Counted from the first letter of the stretch, positions 1-9,739 are shown. The stretch is 52,600 nucleotides of DNA from an uncultured Collinsella sp. (GCA_900551815.1 URXE01000005.1:1-52600); one strand, 5' to 3'. Made by a program: numbers and translations. Notes: generated by a model not told the origin, from the sequence alone.

Positions 1-371
1 CGCCCGCACCTGAGCCCAAGCCCGCTCCCAAGCCCGAGCCGGCCCCCGCGCCCGCAGCTCCCGAGCGCCACCTGCGCTTCTACCTCACGCGCATTGCCAC
101 CGGCGAGCGCTTTGAGGTCCGTGGCCGTCGCTTTGTGGTTGGCAAGTCCAAGCACAGCTCGTTTATGGTCAAGGGCTCCACGACGGTTTCGCGCAGCCAC
201 GCGATCTTCGTCACCGACGGTGCTACCTGCACCATCGAGGATGACAACTCGCGCAACGGCACCTTCGTCAACAACGAGCGCATCGATCCGGGCTTCCCGG
301 TCGCACTCGTCGACGGCGACACCGTGCGCATGAGTGACGAGAACTTTGCATTCGAGGTCCAGCCCGCCTAA
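1..371 (+). CDS. FHA domain protein, 5' end cut by the window
   Basis: The frame is open from base 3 to the TAA at 369-371, so only the C-terminal part is present. It begins with a Pro/Ala/Lys/Glu-rich linker (about 20 residues) and then a complete forkhead-associated domain. The family's conserved points are visible: a VVGKS strand, SRSH, and NSRNGTFVNN. FHA domains bind phosphothreonine peptides. The gene lies 42 bases before a PP2C phosphatase and a Ser/Thr kinase gene, so it probably reads the phosphorylation state that those two set. The N-terminus is unknown; a zinc ribbon, as in the paralogue at 9767, is possible but not seen. Confidence 0.85.
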   Translation, partial: PAPEPKPAPKPEPAPAPAAPERHLRFYLTRIATGERFEVRGRRFVVGKSKHSSFMVKGSTTVSRSHAIFVTDGATCTIEDDNSRNGTFVNNERIDPGFPVALVDGDTVRMSDENFAFEVQPA

Positions 372-413
372 GGGCGTGCGACCCACGTTGAGATATTCGA
401 GAAAGGAGCGCAG

Positions 414-1301
414 ATGCTTTTCGAAGGGGCCGGTTATTCCAATGTCGGCCGAACGCGCGAATCCAACCAGGATAGCTACCTGATCAAGGTCGCCTCCACC
501 CCCGTGGGCGATGTCGCCCTGGTCGCCGTCGCCGATGGTATGGGTGGCCTTGAGTGCGGCGAGCTCGCCTCTGCCGCGGTCATCAACATGCTGTCCGATT
601 GGTTCGACAACAAGCTGCCCGTGGCCCTGGAGGCCATGGAGAGCTCCGTCGGCGGTTTCGAGAACTTCGTCGACGGTCAGTGGGGCGGCTTGGTTCAGGA
701 CATGAACATGGCGCTGATCCGCTACGGCATGGCCGAGCATATGAACCTGGGCACCACGCTTACCGCCATGCTCGCCATCGGCGGCCGCTATTCCATCGTG
801 CACGTGGGCGACACGCGTGCCTACGAGCTCACCGAGTCGGCAACCAATCAGCTCACCGTCGACCAGACCTTTGTGCGCCGCGAGGTCGAGGCCGGTCGCA
901 TCACGCCCGAGGAAGCCCTCACGCACCCGCGCCGCAACGTGCTGCTGCAGTGCCTGGGCTCCACCAAGAAGGTCGTGCCCGATCTGATTCACGGCAACCT
1001 CGATCGCGACGCTATCTACCTGCTGTGCTCCGACGGCTTCCGCCATGTACTCACCGACACCGAGCTTCGTCGTCGCCTAGGCCCCGACGCCCTGGACGCC
1101 AACGCCTGGGACGCCGAGCGTCGTCGCGGCGCCTATGCCGCCTGCACCGCCGCCGACCTGGACCGCGAGGAACGCGAGGGCTTTGAGCCCGGTTGCGTCA
1201 CGCAGCGCATCGCCGAGACGGCCCAGCTCGTCATGGATCGCAAAGAGGCCGATAACGTTACCGCGCTGGTGCTGCGCGTCCAGCCTCAGGGAGGTCGATA
1301 G
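414..1301 (+). CDS. PP2C-family Ser/Thr protein phosphatase
   Basis: This is a 295-residue soluble metal-dependent phosphatase of the PP2C/Stp type. The motifs appear in order: RESNQDSYLI near the N-terminus, the metal-binding ADGMGG (about residues 42-47), GTTLTAM, VHVGDTRAYEL, LCSDGFRHVL and a C-terminal EADNVTALVL with the last metal aspartate. The ATG at 414 follows a good Shine-Dalgarno (AAAGGAG). It ends 3 bases before the kinase start, so the two are translationally linked, as is usual for Stp/PknB pairs. It is expected to remove phosphate from the kinase and its targets in this island. No membrane segment is seen. Confidence 0.93.
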   Translation: MLFEGAGYSNVGRTRESNQDSYLIKVASTPVGDVALVAVADGMGGLECGELASAAVINMLSDWFDNKLPVALEAMESSVGGFENFVDGQWGGLVQDMNMALIRYGMAEHMNLGTTLTAMLAIGGRYSIVHVGDTRAYELTESATNQLTVDQTFVRREVEAGRITPEEALTHPRRNVLLQCLGSTKKVVPDLIHGNLDRDAIYLLCSDGFRHVLTDTELRRRLGPDALDANAWDAERRRGAYAACTAADLDREEREGFEPGCVTQRIAETAQLVMDRKEADNVTALVLRVQPQGGR

Positions 1302-1304
1302 CCC

Positions 1305-3053
1305 ATGCCGTCTACCAGAAGCAGGCGAGAGGTCGACGCGCGCCGTAAGCGCGTGGGCGACGTCATCAAGGGCCGCTACAAGATTCTGTCGGTGATCGGC
1401 AAGGGCGGCATGAGCCGTGTCTACCTGGCCGCCGACCTGCAGCTCACCAACAAGCAGTGGGCTGTCAAAGAGGTCGACCGCAACGCGACCGACCCCACCG
1501 GCCGCCCCATCGAGCAGTCGCTGGCAAGCGAGGCCGAGCTGCTGTCCAAGCTCGATCACCCCAATATCGTCGACATCGTCGATATCGAGAAGACCGAGGA
1601 CTTCATCTACGTCATCATGGACCACGTCGAGGGTACGTCCCTGGCCGACGTGGTGCGCCGCGAGGGTCCGCAGTCCGAAGAGGACGTGCAAAAGTGGATG
1701 CTGCAGGTGTGCGACGCCCTGGGCTACCTGCACCGTCAGGATCCGCCCATCGTCTACCGCGACATGAAGCCCTCCAACATCATGCTGCACCCCGATGGCT
1801 ACATTAAGCTGATCGACCTGGGCGTTGCACGTGAGTACAAGGACGAGGCCCGCAAGGACACCATCGCCTTTGGTACCACGGGCTACGCCGCTCCTGAGCA
1901 GTACGGCAAGGCGCAGACCGACGCCCGTACCGATATCTACGGCATCGGCGCCACCATGTGGCACCTGCTGGTGGGCGAGGCGCCCCCGGTCGAGTTCCCG
2001 CTGCCCAACGTTCACACCAAAAACGAGAACGTGGGCGAGGGCTTTGCCGACGTCATCATTCCCAAGTGCTGCGAGCTCGAGCGTGCCCGCCGCTATCAGG
2101 ACTGCGACGAGCTGGCTGCCGACCTGGAGATCTACAAGGAGCTCACCCGCGAGTTCCGCGATAAGCAGGCTCGCAAAGTCAAGACCTTCTTTGGCTGCAT
2201 TATCGCGTGCGTGGTGTGCCTGGCCGTGGGTATTGGCAGCATGGCGCTGCGCGAGTCTACGATCACCGAGAAGTTCGACTACCAGATGAAGCTCGGCCGC
2301 GACCAGACCCAGTCGGCTCCCGAGAAGGCCGAGCGGGCCTACCTCGCCGCCATTGGCTACCGTCCGGGCGACGTCGAGGGCTACGAGGGCCTCATTGATG
2401 CCTACAAGGCCGACGGCTCCTTCACCACCAAGGAGAAGGCGCAGCTCGACGACGTATACCAGCAGAACCTGACCGACCTCGAGAAATCGAGCAGGTTCTC
2501 GGAGCTGTCTTATGAGATGGGTCGTCTGTACTGGTACTTCTACTCCTACGGCGGCAGCAAGGACGACGAGGACGCCAACCGCACCACGCGTATCAAGGCG
2601 TCTGCCGAGTACTTTAAGAACGCCGCGGAGGATCCGTCGTTCGAGAACCACGACAAGGCCAAGATCTACAACGGCATTGCCCAGTTCACGACCAAGATCG
2701 CCATCGCGGTCAAGACCGACGACGATTCCGATTCCATGTACAAGGAGTACTGGGGCAACCTGGAGGACCTGGCCGACGAGATCGCCAGCGAGTCCAACGA
2801 GACGGTGCGCCTGGACAGCTATGCGCTGATCTCCAACGCCATGGAGACCTACATGGATAAGTTCAAGGCCGCCGGTATTAAGAAGTCGCAGGCCGAGAAG
2901 CTGTACAAGAAGGTCGATGCGGGTCTTAAGGCCGTCTCGCCCAAGGACGAGGATGCCGAGCAGCGTCGCGACGAGACCATCCAGCGTCTGGAGAACGAGG
3001 TCCAGCGCAAGATCACCACGGTGTATTCCAACGCCGTCGTCGCCGAGGATTAA
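1305..3053 (+). CDS. Membrane-anchored Ser/Thr protein kinase
   Basis: This 582-residue protein has an N-terminal Hanks-type kinase domain (about residues 20-280). It shows the glycine loop IGKGGMSRVY, the lysine in WAVKEVD, the catalytic YRDMKPSN, the metal-binding IDLGVA and the activation-segment end GTTGYAAPEQY. The catalytic loop reads YRD rather than HRD and the metal motif DLG rather than DFG, variants known in bacterial kinases. A single membrane segment follows at about residues 290-312 (a FFGCIIACVV stretch). The C-terminal 270 residues are helical and TPR-like, rich in Lys/Asp/Tyr, and presumably lie outside the membrane in place of PASTA repeats. It sits in a run phosphatase-kinase-acidic protein with gaps of 3 and 12 bases. 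Confidence 0.93.
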   Translation: MPSTRSRREVDARRKRVGDVIKGRYKILSVIGKGGMSRVYLAADLQLTNKQWAVKEVDRNATDPTGRPIEQSLASEAELLSKLDHPNIVDIVDIEKTEDFIYVIMDHVEGTSLADVVRREGPQSEEDVQKWMLQVCDALGYLHRQDPPIVYRDMKPSNIMLHPDGYIKLIDLGVAREYKDEARKDTIAFGTTGYAAPEQYGKAQTDARTDIYGIGATMWHLLVGEAPPVEFPLPNVHTKNENVGEGFADVIIPKCCELERARRYQDCDELAADLEIYKELTREFRDKQARKVKTFFGCIIACVVCLAVGIGSMALRESTITEKFDYQMKLGRDQTQSAPEKAERAYLAAIGYRPGDVEGYEGLIDAYKADGSFTTKEKAQLDDVYQQNLTDLEKSSRFSELSYEMGRLYWYFYSYGGSKDDEDANRTTRIKASAEYFKNAAEDPSFENHDKAKIYNGIAQFTTKIAIAVKTDDDSDSMYKEYWGNLEDLADEIASESNETVRLDSYALISNAMETYMDKFKAAGIKKSQAEKLYKKVDAGLKAVSPKDEDAEQRRDETIQRLENEVQRKITTVYSNAVVAED

Positions 3054-3065
3054 GGAGGGGCGAAC

Positions 3066-3974
3066 ATGGAAAACGTGTACTTCTACGTATCGATCGCCGC
3101 GTTTGTTCTCGCGGCCGTGCTCGCCGTTGCCGCGGTGGTTGTCTTTGTAAAGATGGATGTTCTCAACGCCATCCGCTTTTTGCAGGGCAAGCGCGTGCCT
3201 ACTTCTGGCGAGTCTTCGCGTCGCCGCACGACGCGTGGCTCGCGTGGTGCTGGCGCCAAAAAGTCCGGCAACCCCGCCCGCACTGTGCTTGACGGCGCGG
3301 GCGGCGACGACCGCGTGACCGACATTGCGTACGAGGGTCCCGAGGGCGATGACAACCTAACCACGGTGGTCGCGCCCATCAGCGACGAGCCCGCATCGGC
3401 GCGTCACGCCAAGGCCCATGCCGCCAAGGTGGAGCAGGACGTCCGCGACGAGAACGACGACGAGGGTTTTGCCGGCAGCGAGACCCCGACCGAGGTTCTG
3501 ACTGAGGACGACATGGAGACCGAGCGTCCCACCGGTGTTCTGGTTGAGGACGAGGACGACTCCGAGCGTCCGACCGGTGTGCTGGTTGAGGAGGAAGAGG
3601 AGTCTGAGCGTCCGACCGGCGTACTTACCGAGGACGAGGATGAGGAATCTGAGCGTCCGACTGGCGTGCTGGTGGAGGACGACGAAGAGTCCGAGCGATC
3701 AACCGGCCTTCTCACGGAGGAGGACGAGGAATCCGAGCGCGAGACGGGTCTGCTCGACGAGGCCGATGAGGACTCCGAGCAGGAGACCGGTCTGCTCGAC
3801 GAGGGCGCCGAGGCGTCCGAATCCGAGACCGACGTACTCAGCAGCGGCGATGTTTATGAAAACATCGGTGCCGATGGTGTTGCTCAACACGAGGACGACG
3901 GATTCCGCTTCATACTCAAACAGAATGTGATAGTAGTCCATACCGATCAATCTATCGATAGGCTCTACGACTAG
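3066..3974 (+). CDS. Single-pass membrane protein with nine acidic Thr repeats
   Basis: This 302-residue protein belongs to no family I recognise. It starts with one membrane segment (about residues 6-30), then a basic Arg/Lys/Ser stretch, then a long acidic cytoplasmic-type tail. From about residue 140 a unit of about 14 residues recurs nine times, of the form SERPTGVLVEDEDD, with an invariant Thr followed by Gly/Glu/Asp, a hydrophobic residue and Leu. An earlier NLTTVVAP segment is similar. Hydrophobic residues at +3 after Thr are what many FHA domains prefer, so this looks like a multivalent kinase substrate and FHA scaffold (inference). AAGGAGGGG precedes the ATG. It directly follows the kinase gene. 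Confidence 0.8.
   Translation: MENVYFYVSIAAFVLAAVLAVAAVVVFVKMDVLNAIRFLQGKRVPTSGESSRRRTTRGSRGAGAKKSGNPARTVLDGAGGDDRVTDIAYEGPEGDDNLTTVVAPISDEPASARHAKAHAAKVEQDVRDENDDEGFAGSETPTEVLTEDDMETERPTGVLVEDEDDSERPTGVLVEEEEESERPTGVLTEDEDEESERPTGVLVEDDEESERSTGLLTEEDEESERETGLLDEADEDSEQETGLLDEGAEASESETDVLSSGDVYENIGADGVAQHEDDGFRFILKQNVIVVHTDQSIDRLYD
3483..3851 (+). repeat. Nine tandem coding repeats (acidic TG[VL]L units)
   Basis: Nine degenerate repeats of 36-45 bases inside the preceding gene encode TPTEVL, TERPTGVL, then four SER[PS]TG units, and finally SERETGLL, SEQETGLL and SESETDVL. The Thr and the Leu three residues later are kept in all nine. The acidic spacer varies in length and sequence, which points to selection on the Thr motif rather than on the spacer. 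Confidence 0.85.
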
Positions 3975-3991
3975 GGAAGGAAATACGAACG

Positions 3992-6900
3992 ATGTCTATG
4001 TTCGATAAGCTTAAGGCGTACTCACGCAAGCCTGCTGCCGTGATCCTCGCCACCGTGATGGCCACCTCGACCATCCCCACCACCCCGATCGCCCAGGCCG
4101 TGACCGCCGCGTATGCCGCGGAGAGCTCGACTCAGGGCGAGACGAAGGGCAGCACTGAGAAGAGCGCTTTCGACGCAACCACTTTGGTCGACAAGAATAA
4201 GTCCTGGACCGATTTGTCCCAGCCTTTGGACCTGACGTTTTCGACTCACATTACAGACGGTAAGGCTACGGCTCATATTTCCAATGAGGCAATCGTCGCT
4301 TATGTGAATAGCGTTTTGCAGGATTCCAAGTACGATGATACCTTCAAGTATGTAAAGGGCGATCAGTCAAGTCCTGTTGCTGCGGCTGTTGACGCAAAGC
4401 TTGCTTCGATTGAGAAAGATCTTGCAGCCAAGGCCGATGCGGAGAATAAGAAGAACGATAAGCAGACGGTTCAATATCAGAACGTTGCCGTTAAAGAGGG
4501 CACCAAGATCTCTCGTCAGGTAAAGACCTGTGCTGTTGAGGCGTCTGGTCCTGAAGGGTTAACGATTGAGGCCGACGGCAAAGGCGGTTTTAATCTCACC
4601 GCAGATCAAACTGTAAAGAGTGGCGCCCTGTCGCTTAAGATCACGGACATCTCGGTCGACCTTTCGTTTGCCTATCAATACGATTCAATTGCGCAGTCGA
4701 CTACTGAAGTCGAGGTTCCCCCTGTTGCGGAGAACAAGGATGAATCTAAAGCTGATTCCAAGGATGACGCTGCTTCGCTTGCGAACGAAAAAGTTGACAA
4801 GGAGGCCATTGCCGATCCGGTTGTTGACTATAAAGTTAAATACGGCGATAAGGATGCGATTGCTACCGTCACCGCTGGTAAGGATAAGCCGGGTCTTGTC
4901 GTCGGTTCGACTCTGACCGCCTCTACTGTTGCCGCCACTGACTATTACGATGGCTTGGCGATTCCCAAGAGCGTAACCGTTCAGGACGCTACCCCTCTGA
5001 CCTATAAGACCAAGCATGATGACTACACGCTGTTTGATCTTTCGAAACAGGGCCTTATGGTGAAGGAGGTTGTCTATCCCAAGGACAATGAGAATGAGGA
5101 GTTCTTCACCGCTAAGGTGACCTCCGACGATTCTGCGTCTGTAAAGACAGTCAATGTCTATGCGAACCAGGCTTTCGACTCCGCTAAGACGTTTGAGATT
5201 CAGTGGAGCTACCCTGACGGCAATCTTGCCGCGACGAGTACTGTGACTGTTCCTGCAGCCGCTAAGAAGAAAATCGAAAGAGAAAAGATTTCGATTGCTT
5301 CCCAGGATTTCCGTATTCAGTCTAAGCAGGAAGAGAACGTCGCGAACCTGGCCAACACTGCTCTTAATAAGAAGATTTCAGAGTTCAACAAGGACGACGG
5401 CGATAAGGTAAAGGATAAAAAGTACTTCACCAAGGCTTCCTTCGAGACTTATGACACCCAGGGTGGGGAGCAGGACCTTAAGGTCTTTTACGAGACTGAA
5501 AACTCTGGTGTCTACAAAAACTATGAGATTGGCAATCCGGATTCAGTCCATGTAAATGCAATTAAGACGATTGATTGGACAAACGACAACGTTCGTCTCG
5601 ATTCGATTCACAACGAGGGCAATGACAAGATTACGCTGACGGCCGAAAAAGATGAGAAAAATGCCGGTCACAGCGATTGGGTCAAGGAGCGTCCGGTTGC
5701 CACTTGGGAGAATCATTCTCTTACCGATGCGGGTGGAGCCGTTCCGGAAACCGCCGATGGCTTCAAGGGCTGGACTGCTCCCGAGACTAACGGAGAGCAG
5801 AAGCAGACCATTCTTGCGCTTGATAATGAATCCGGAGTTGTCGTAAGGGTTCCGGTTGCATACAAATTGGATACGACTCCTGTGGAGGCGTCTTCTATCA
5901 AATATGGCGGTGCACGCCAGAAGCGTCACGATAACATTGTGTTCTCTGACAAATCGTTTAGCGTTGATTACCAACTTGCACCTGTACCTTCGGGAATCAA
6001 TTCCACCGATGTCAGCTATCACGACAACAAGTCAAATACTGACGTTAAGGGATTGAAGCCGTCTACGGTCGGAGGCTTCCTTTATAGCTTCGAGGTCAGT
6101 GGCGACCGTGAGCTGGATACCGATAAGATTAAAATTCATGCGGTGTCTAACTCTGGAATGGCTTTGGATACCACTGCATCGCAAATAAAGGGCAAGGATC
6201 AAATTTCAAAAGATGTAGCTAAGCTCATTGCCGAGAGCTCTGGGCCCAAGGTCGCTATTAGCTATAGCGATACGAACCCCCAGCGCACCGCTAATGGCAA
6301 GGATTACTACAACCATAGCCGCACGATTAGGATTACGGTCACGGATCCCTTCTTTAAGTACACTCGCGAGTACGCCCCGCAGACGATTTGCGAGGTCACC
6401 CGTGATGGTTCTAACTTCGCGACGGTCTCAACGGGAGACAATTGGCATCAGGGCGGTAGTTCTGACGAGTGGTATGTGGACATTCCGGTGACGGCAGACG
6501 GTGATTATGTCGTCGGCACGGCTAACGTGTACGACGTCATTGGCGGCGAGGGACATACTTCCTCTGCTGATGGCGAAGAGTTTGTTATTGACCAGACCGC
6601 TCCTAAGCTGAATGTGTCTTGGAACACTGAGGCTGCTCAGAACGGTAAGTATTACAACGCTGCTCGTACGGCTACCATCACGGTTGAGGAGCACAACTTC
6701 GATCCGAACTTGTTCAAGATTGAGGCTCCCGTCTCTGCCGGCAACGGCGACGAGGCTACTCCTGCCCAGATCGGCGGCTGGTCCAGCAACGGCGATACCC
6801 ACACCGCTACGGTGACCTTCCCGGGCCAGGGCGTCTACACGCTCTCCGTCTCCGGTGAGGACCTGGCTTCCAACAAGTCCGAGTCCTACACCTCGCCTGA

Positions 6901-8032
6901 GTTCGTGATCGACACCATCAAGCCCAAGATCGACATCCAGAATGTCGTCAACCGTACGGCCTACGCCGGTGAGGTTGCCCCGACCGCTGCCGTTCACGAC
7001 ACCAACCTTGCCGACGGCACCTCCATCGAAGTTTCCAAGATCAGCTACCCGCTGTCCAAGGACGATCCGAACCCCTATGCGGGCGCCGCGATCAACACCT
7101 CGGCCACCGACAAGTCCGTGAGCTACCTCAACCCGGCCAAGACCAAGGGCAACGACGGCGTCTACACGCTGACCGTTCAGGCCGTCGACCTGGCCGGCAA
7201 TACCGAGTCCGAGGCTGTCACCTGGTCGGTCAACCGCTTCGGTTCGACCTACGTCATCTCCGATAACACCGGCAAGATGCTCGACCAGTACCTCAAGAGC
7301 GCCAAGACCACCGATGTTAAGGTGACCGAGATCAACCCGTCCGGCCTTGATGACAACAAGACCTCCGTCGAGCTGACCCGCGACACCAAGAACACCACGC
7401 TCAAGAGCGGTGACAACTACACCACCGATGCCGACACCACGAGCGGCTGGAGCGAGTACAACTACACCGTCAGCAAGTCCAACTACGACAAGGACGGCGC
7501 ATACCGCGTGCTGTTCCACAGCGAGGACGCTGCTGGCAACTCCTCCGAGAACACCATGGAGGGCAAGAACGCCAAGAAGTCCGGCGCTGCGGCCGAGATT
7601 AACTTCGCCGTTGACGACACCGCGCCCATCGCTTCCTTCGTCGACCTTGCCTCCAACGGTAAGTACGAGGAGTCCTCGCACAAGGCCAAGGTGAGCTTCG
7701 AGGACAACCTCAAGCTTTCGAAGGCTCAGATCAAGGTGAACGGCAAGACCGTGGCCACCTTTACGGCCGACCAGCTCGAGAAGAGCCCGATTCGCGAGTT
7801 CACGCTCGATGGCAGCTCCTCTAAGCAGGACGTCACCGTTGTCGCCTGGGACGCCGCGGGCAACAAGTCCAAGGAGCTTAAGGCTACGGGCGTGCTCGTC
7901 ACCAACGACTCCTTCGTTTTGTGGATGAACAACCTGCCGCTTATGGTTGGCACCATCGTCGCGATCGTCGTTGTCGCCGGCGGTATCTATCTGGTTGTCG
8001 CCAAGAAGCGCAAGGAGAACGAGGAGAAGTAA
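3992..8032 (+). CDS. Giant Ig-like surface protein with C-terminal membrane anchor
   Basis: This 1346-residue exported protein starts with a Lys/Arg-containing N-terminus, a hydrophobic core and a likely signal-peptidase site after AAYA (about residue 42). The body is Thr/Ser/Asp-rich beta-type sequence. From about residue 750 on there are recurring bacterial Ig-like modules, each marked by phrases such as DQTAPKL, DTIKPKI and DDTAPIA and by DLAGN or DAAGN closers. The C-terminus is one membrane segment (LMVGTIVAIVVVAGG) and a short Lys/Glu tail, with no LPXTG motif. It is the likely extracellular partner of the kinase system upstream. Base composition is mosaic: bases about 4200-6640 use many A/T-ending codons, while the signal region and everything after about 6700 use mainly G/C-ending ones. 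Confidence 0.85.
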   Translation: MSMFDKLKAYSRKPAAVILATVMATSTIPTTPIAQAVTAAYAAESSTQGETKGSTEKSAFDATTLVDKNKSWTDLSQPLDLTFSTHITDGKATAHISNEAIVAYVNSVLQDSKYDDTFKYVKGDQSSPVAAAVDAKLASIEKDLAAKADAENKKNDKQTVQYQNVAVKEGTKISRQVKTCAVEASGPEGLTIEADGKGGFNLTADQTVKSGALSLKITDISVDLSFAYQYDSIAQSTTEVEVPPVAENKDESKADSKDDAASLANEKVDKEAIADPVVDYKVKYGDKDAIATVTAGKDKPGLVVGSTLTASTVAATDYYDGLAIPKSVTVQDATPLTYKTKHDDYTLFDLSKQGLMVKEVVYPKDNENEEFFTAKVTSDDSASVKTVNVYANQAFDSAKTFEIQWSYPDGNLAATSTVTVPAAAKKKIEREKISIASQDFRIQSKQEENVANLANTALNKKISEFNKDDGDKVKDKKYFTKASFETYDTQGGEQDLKVFYETENSGVYKNYEIGNPDSVHVNAIKTIDWTNDNVRLDSIHNEGNDKITLTAEKDEKNAGHSDWVKERPVATWENHSLTDAGGAVPETADGFKGWTAPETNGEQKQTILALDNESGVVVRVPVAYKLDTTPVEASSIKYGGARQKRHDNIVFSDKSFSVDYQLAPVPSGINSTDVSYHDNKSNTDVKGLKPSTVGGFLYSFEVSGDRELDTDKIKIHAVSNSGMALDTTASQIKGKDQISKDVAKLIAESSGPKVAISYSDTNPQRTANGKDYYNHSRTIRITVTDPFFKYTREYAPQTICEVTRDGSNFATVSTGDNWHQGGSSDEWYVDIPVTADGDYVVGTANVYDVIGGEGHTSSADGEEFVIDQTAPKLNVSWNTEAAQNGKYYNAARTATITVEEHNFDPNLFKIEAPVSAGNGDEATPAQIGGWSSNGDTHTATVTFPGQGVYTLSVSGEDLASNKSESYTSPEFVIDTIKPKIDIQNVVNRTAYAGEVAPTAAVHDTNLADGTSIEVSKISYPLSKDDPNPYAGAAINTSATDKSVSYLNPAKTKGNDGVYTLTVQAVDLAGNTESEAVTWSVNRFGSTYVISDNTGKMLDQYLKSAKTTDVKVTEINPSGLDDNKTSVELTRDTKNTTLKSGDNYTTDADTTSGWSEYNYTVSKSNYDKDGAYRVLFHSEDAAGNSSENTMEGKNAKKSGAAAEINFAVDDTAPIASFVDLASNGKYEESSHKAKVSFEDNLKLSKAQIKVNGKTVATFTADQLEKSPIREFTLDGSSSKQDVTVVAWDAAGNKSKELKATGVLVTNDSFVLWMNNLPLMVGTIVAIVVVAGGIYLVVAKKRKENEEK

Positions 8033-8067
8033 GCTCTTCGCAAGACGCTTGTGCATCTGTGAACTTT

Positions 8068-8108
8068 ACGGCGCCTTGCCCCTCTGCCGGGCGGGGCGCC
8101 GTTTTTGT
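8068..8108 (+). terminator. Rho-independent terminator
   Basis: The arms ACGGCGCC-TGCCCC and GGGGCGCCGT are followed by a run of T (GTTTTTGTT). It closes the transcript of the surface-protein gene, although a ribosome site for the next gene follows at once. Confidence 0.85.
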
Positions 8109-8125
8109 TAGGAAAGGATTGATCG

Positions 8126-9739
8126 ATGGGTTCCAAACAGGCACGATGCCCGTTTTGCGGACAGCCGGTCGATGAGGGAATGCGGTGCTGTCCGTTTTGC
8201 GGAGCGCCGTTGAGCGCGGGTGACGATACGCCGGCGCCGAGCCATGCCGCGCCTGTGGGTTCGCATGCTGACGGCACTCGTACTGCCGGGGCGGACCATA
8301 CGGCTGCTACTGGGGCGGCTCCTGTTGCTGAATCTGCTGCCGCGCCTGCCCCGAAAAAACCTGGGCATCGGTTTGCGAAGACGCCTACGCCGGCTGCTGA
8401 GCCTGCCGCCCAGGCACCGGCGGGGGAGGACGTACTGTTCTCGCTTGATGACCTAGATGGCGACTCGGGCGTAAACCCCAATGCCTCTGCCGTTAAGGGT
8501 GCTGCGGTTCCGCGCATGACGCCTCATCTTGATAATGCGCGTGCCGCGGTTCGCAAGCCGCTGGTAAAAAAGATTGCGATTGCCGTGGCCGCCGTGTTGG
8601 TTGTCGCGGTGGTCGTGGGCGTTGGTCTTGCCTGGAAGGGCGACCAGGACCTCAAGCGCGAGGCGCAGCAGGTTTCGGCCGAAAAGAAAAAGTCCGAAAG
8701 CAAGCTCGACCTTATGGGCGGCGACCGCAAGGTTGCGGCGCAGGCCAAGGAGGGCTTGGGCGGCGGCGACATGGTGTGCGACGGCTCGTACCTGTATTGG
8801 TCGGACGGGTCGCATATTTTGGCGCGCAAGACATCGGGCACCAAGGCCGTGGATGTGACCGTGCTTACCAAGACCACCGCGAAGCATCTGAATGTTTGCG
8901 ACGGCGACCTGTATTATGCGGACGGTGCCAGCGTTATGAAGATCGACGACGTTGCCGAGTGTGCCAAGCAGGCAGACGGCAAGGGCAAGTCCAAGGTTAA
9001 GATTGAAACCGTGGCGACGCTCGAGGGCGATGTCGCTGGCTTGGTCGTGCGTGACGGCACTGCTGCCGCCATGACGCTCAAGGATGGTAAAGCATGCGTG
9101 TGGCGTCTCGACGACGACGCTGCGCACTTGGTGGCCGCGCAGCCTGCCTCGAATGCCTGGCTGTTTGGCGACAGCTCGCACTGCGATTTGGTTGTTGCCA
9201 CCGACACGGGTTGGACCGTGTGCGAGGCGACGCTTGGCGATGTCTCTTCTGCCGGCGAGATTGCGCTTGAGCAGGAAGATGCCAAGGCAGAAGCCGAGCA
9301 TCCGCAAGAGACGCATGGCCCCTTTGGCTCATATGTCGCAGGCTCCGAGCAGCTCAAGAATGCCTTCTTTAGCGAAGGAACGCTCTATGCCGTGCTGACG
9401 AGTTCCGACGGTCATACTACGCTTTCGCGTTGCACCCAGGGCGGTACGTTTAGCTCCTTTGATGCCTATGCCGACGCGGGCTGCCTATGGGCGAACAGCC
9501 ACGGCTGCGCGCTGGTGCGCTCGGGCGGTGAGCTTGGTTGGATTGACGCGAGCTCGGGCCTCTCAAGCGACTATGACAAGGTTGCGGATAAGGCCGGCGT
9601 TGACCTCAATCCCTCGAAAACGGCGCTATGGCTCAACGGTACGACGCTGTTTGTGGCGGATAATAGTGGCAAGACCTCTACGCTTTGGGCGCTCGACACT
9701 GCGGCCGATGCCCCCAAGCTCGTTAAGATCGCACGTTAA
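8126..9739 (+). CDS. Zinc-ribbon, single-pass membrane protein with propeller-like domain
   Basis: This 537-residue protein starts with a double-CxxC zinc ribbon (CPFCGQPVDEGMRCCPFCG, residues 8-26). A Pro/Ala-rich linker of about 120 residues follows, then one membrane segment (about residues 150-172, AVAAVLVVAVVVGVGLAW), a short charged coil, and a domain of about 330 residues. That domain has repeated strands of the type DGSYLYWSDG, DGDLYYADG and GTLYAVLTSSDG, which suggest a beta-propeller sensor of the DUF5050 kind outside the membrane. The ATG follows GGAAAGGA. The zinc-ribbon plus membrane-anchor design is shared with the genes at 11921 and 13214 (minus strand). The function is unknown. 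Confidence 0.8.
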   Translation: MGSKQARCPFCGQPVDEGMRCCPFCGAPLSAGDDTPAPSHAAPVGSHADGTRTAGADHTAATGAAPVAESAAAPAPKKPGHRFAKTPTPAAEPAAQAPAGEDVLFSLDDLDGDSGVNPNASAVKGAAVPRMTPHLDNARAAVRKPLVKKIAIAVAAVLVVAVVVGVGLAWKGDQDLKREAQQVSAEKKKSESKLDLMGGDRKVAAQAKEGLGGGDMVCDGSYLYWSDGSHILARKTSGTKAVDVTVLTKTTAKHLNVCDGDLYYADGASVMKIDDVAECAKQADGKGKSKVKIETVATLEGDVAGLVVRDGTAAAMTLKDGKACVWRLDDDAAHLVAAQPASNAWLFGDSSHCDLVVATDTGWTVCEATLGDVSSAGEIALEQEDAKAEAEHPQETHGPFGSYVAGSEQLKNAFFSEGTLYAVLTSSDGHTTLSRCTQGGTFSSFDAYADAGCLWANSHGCALVRSGGELGWIDASSGLSSDYDKVADKAGVDLNPSKTALWLNGTTLFVADNSGKTSTLWALDTAADAPKLVKIAR

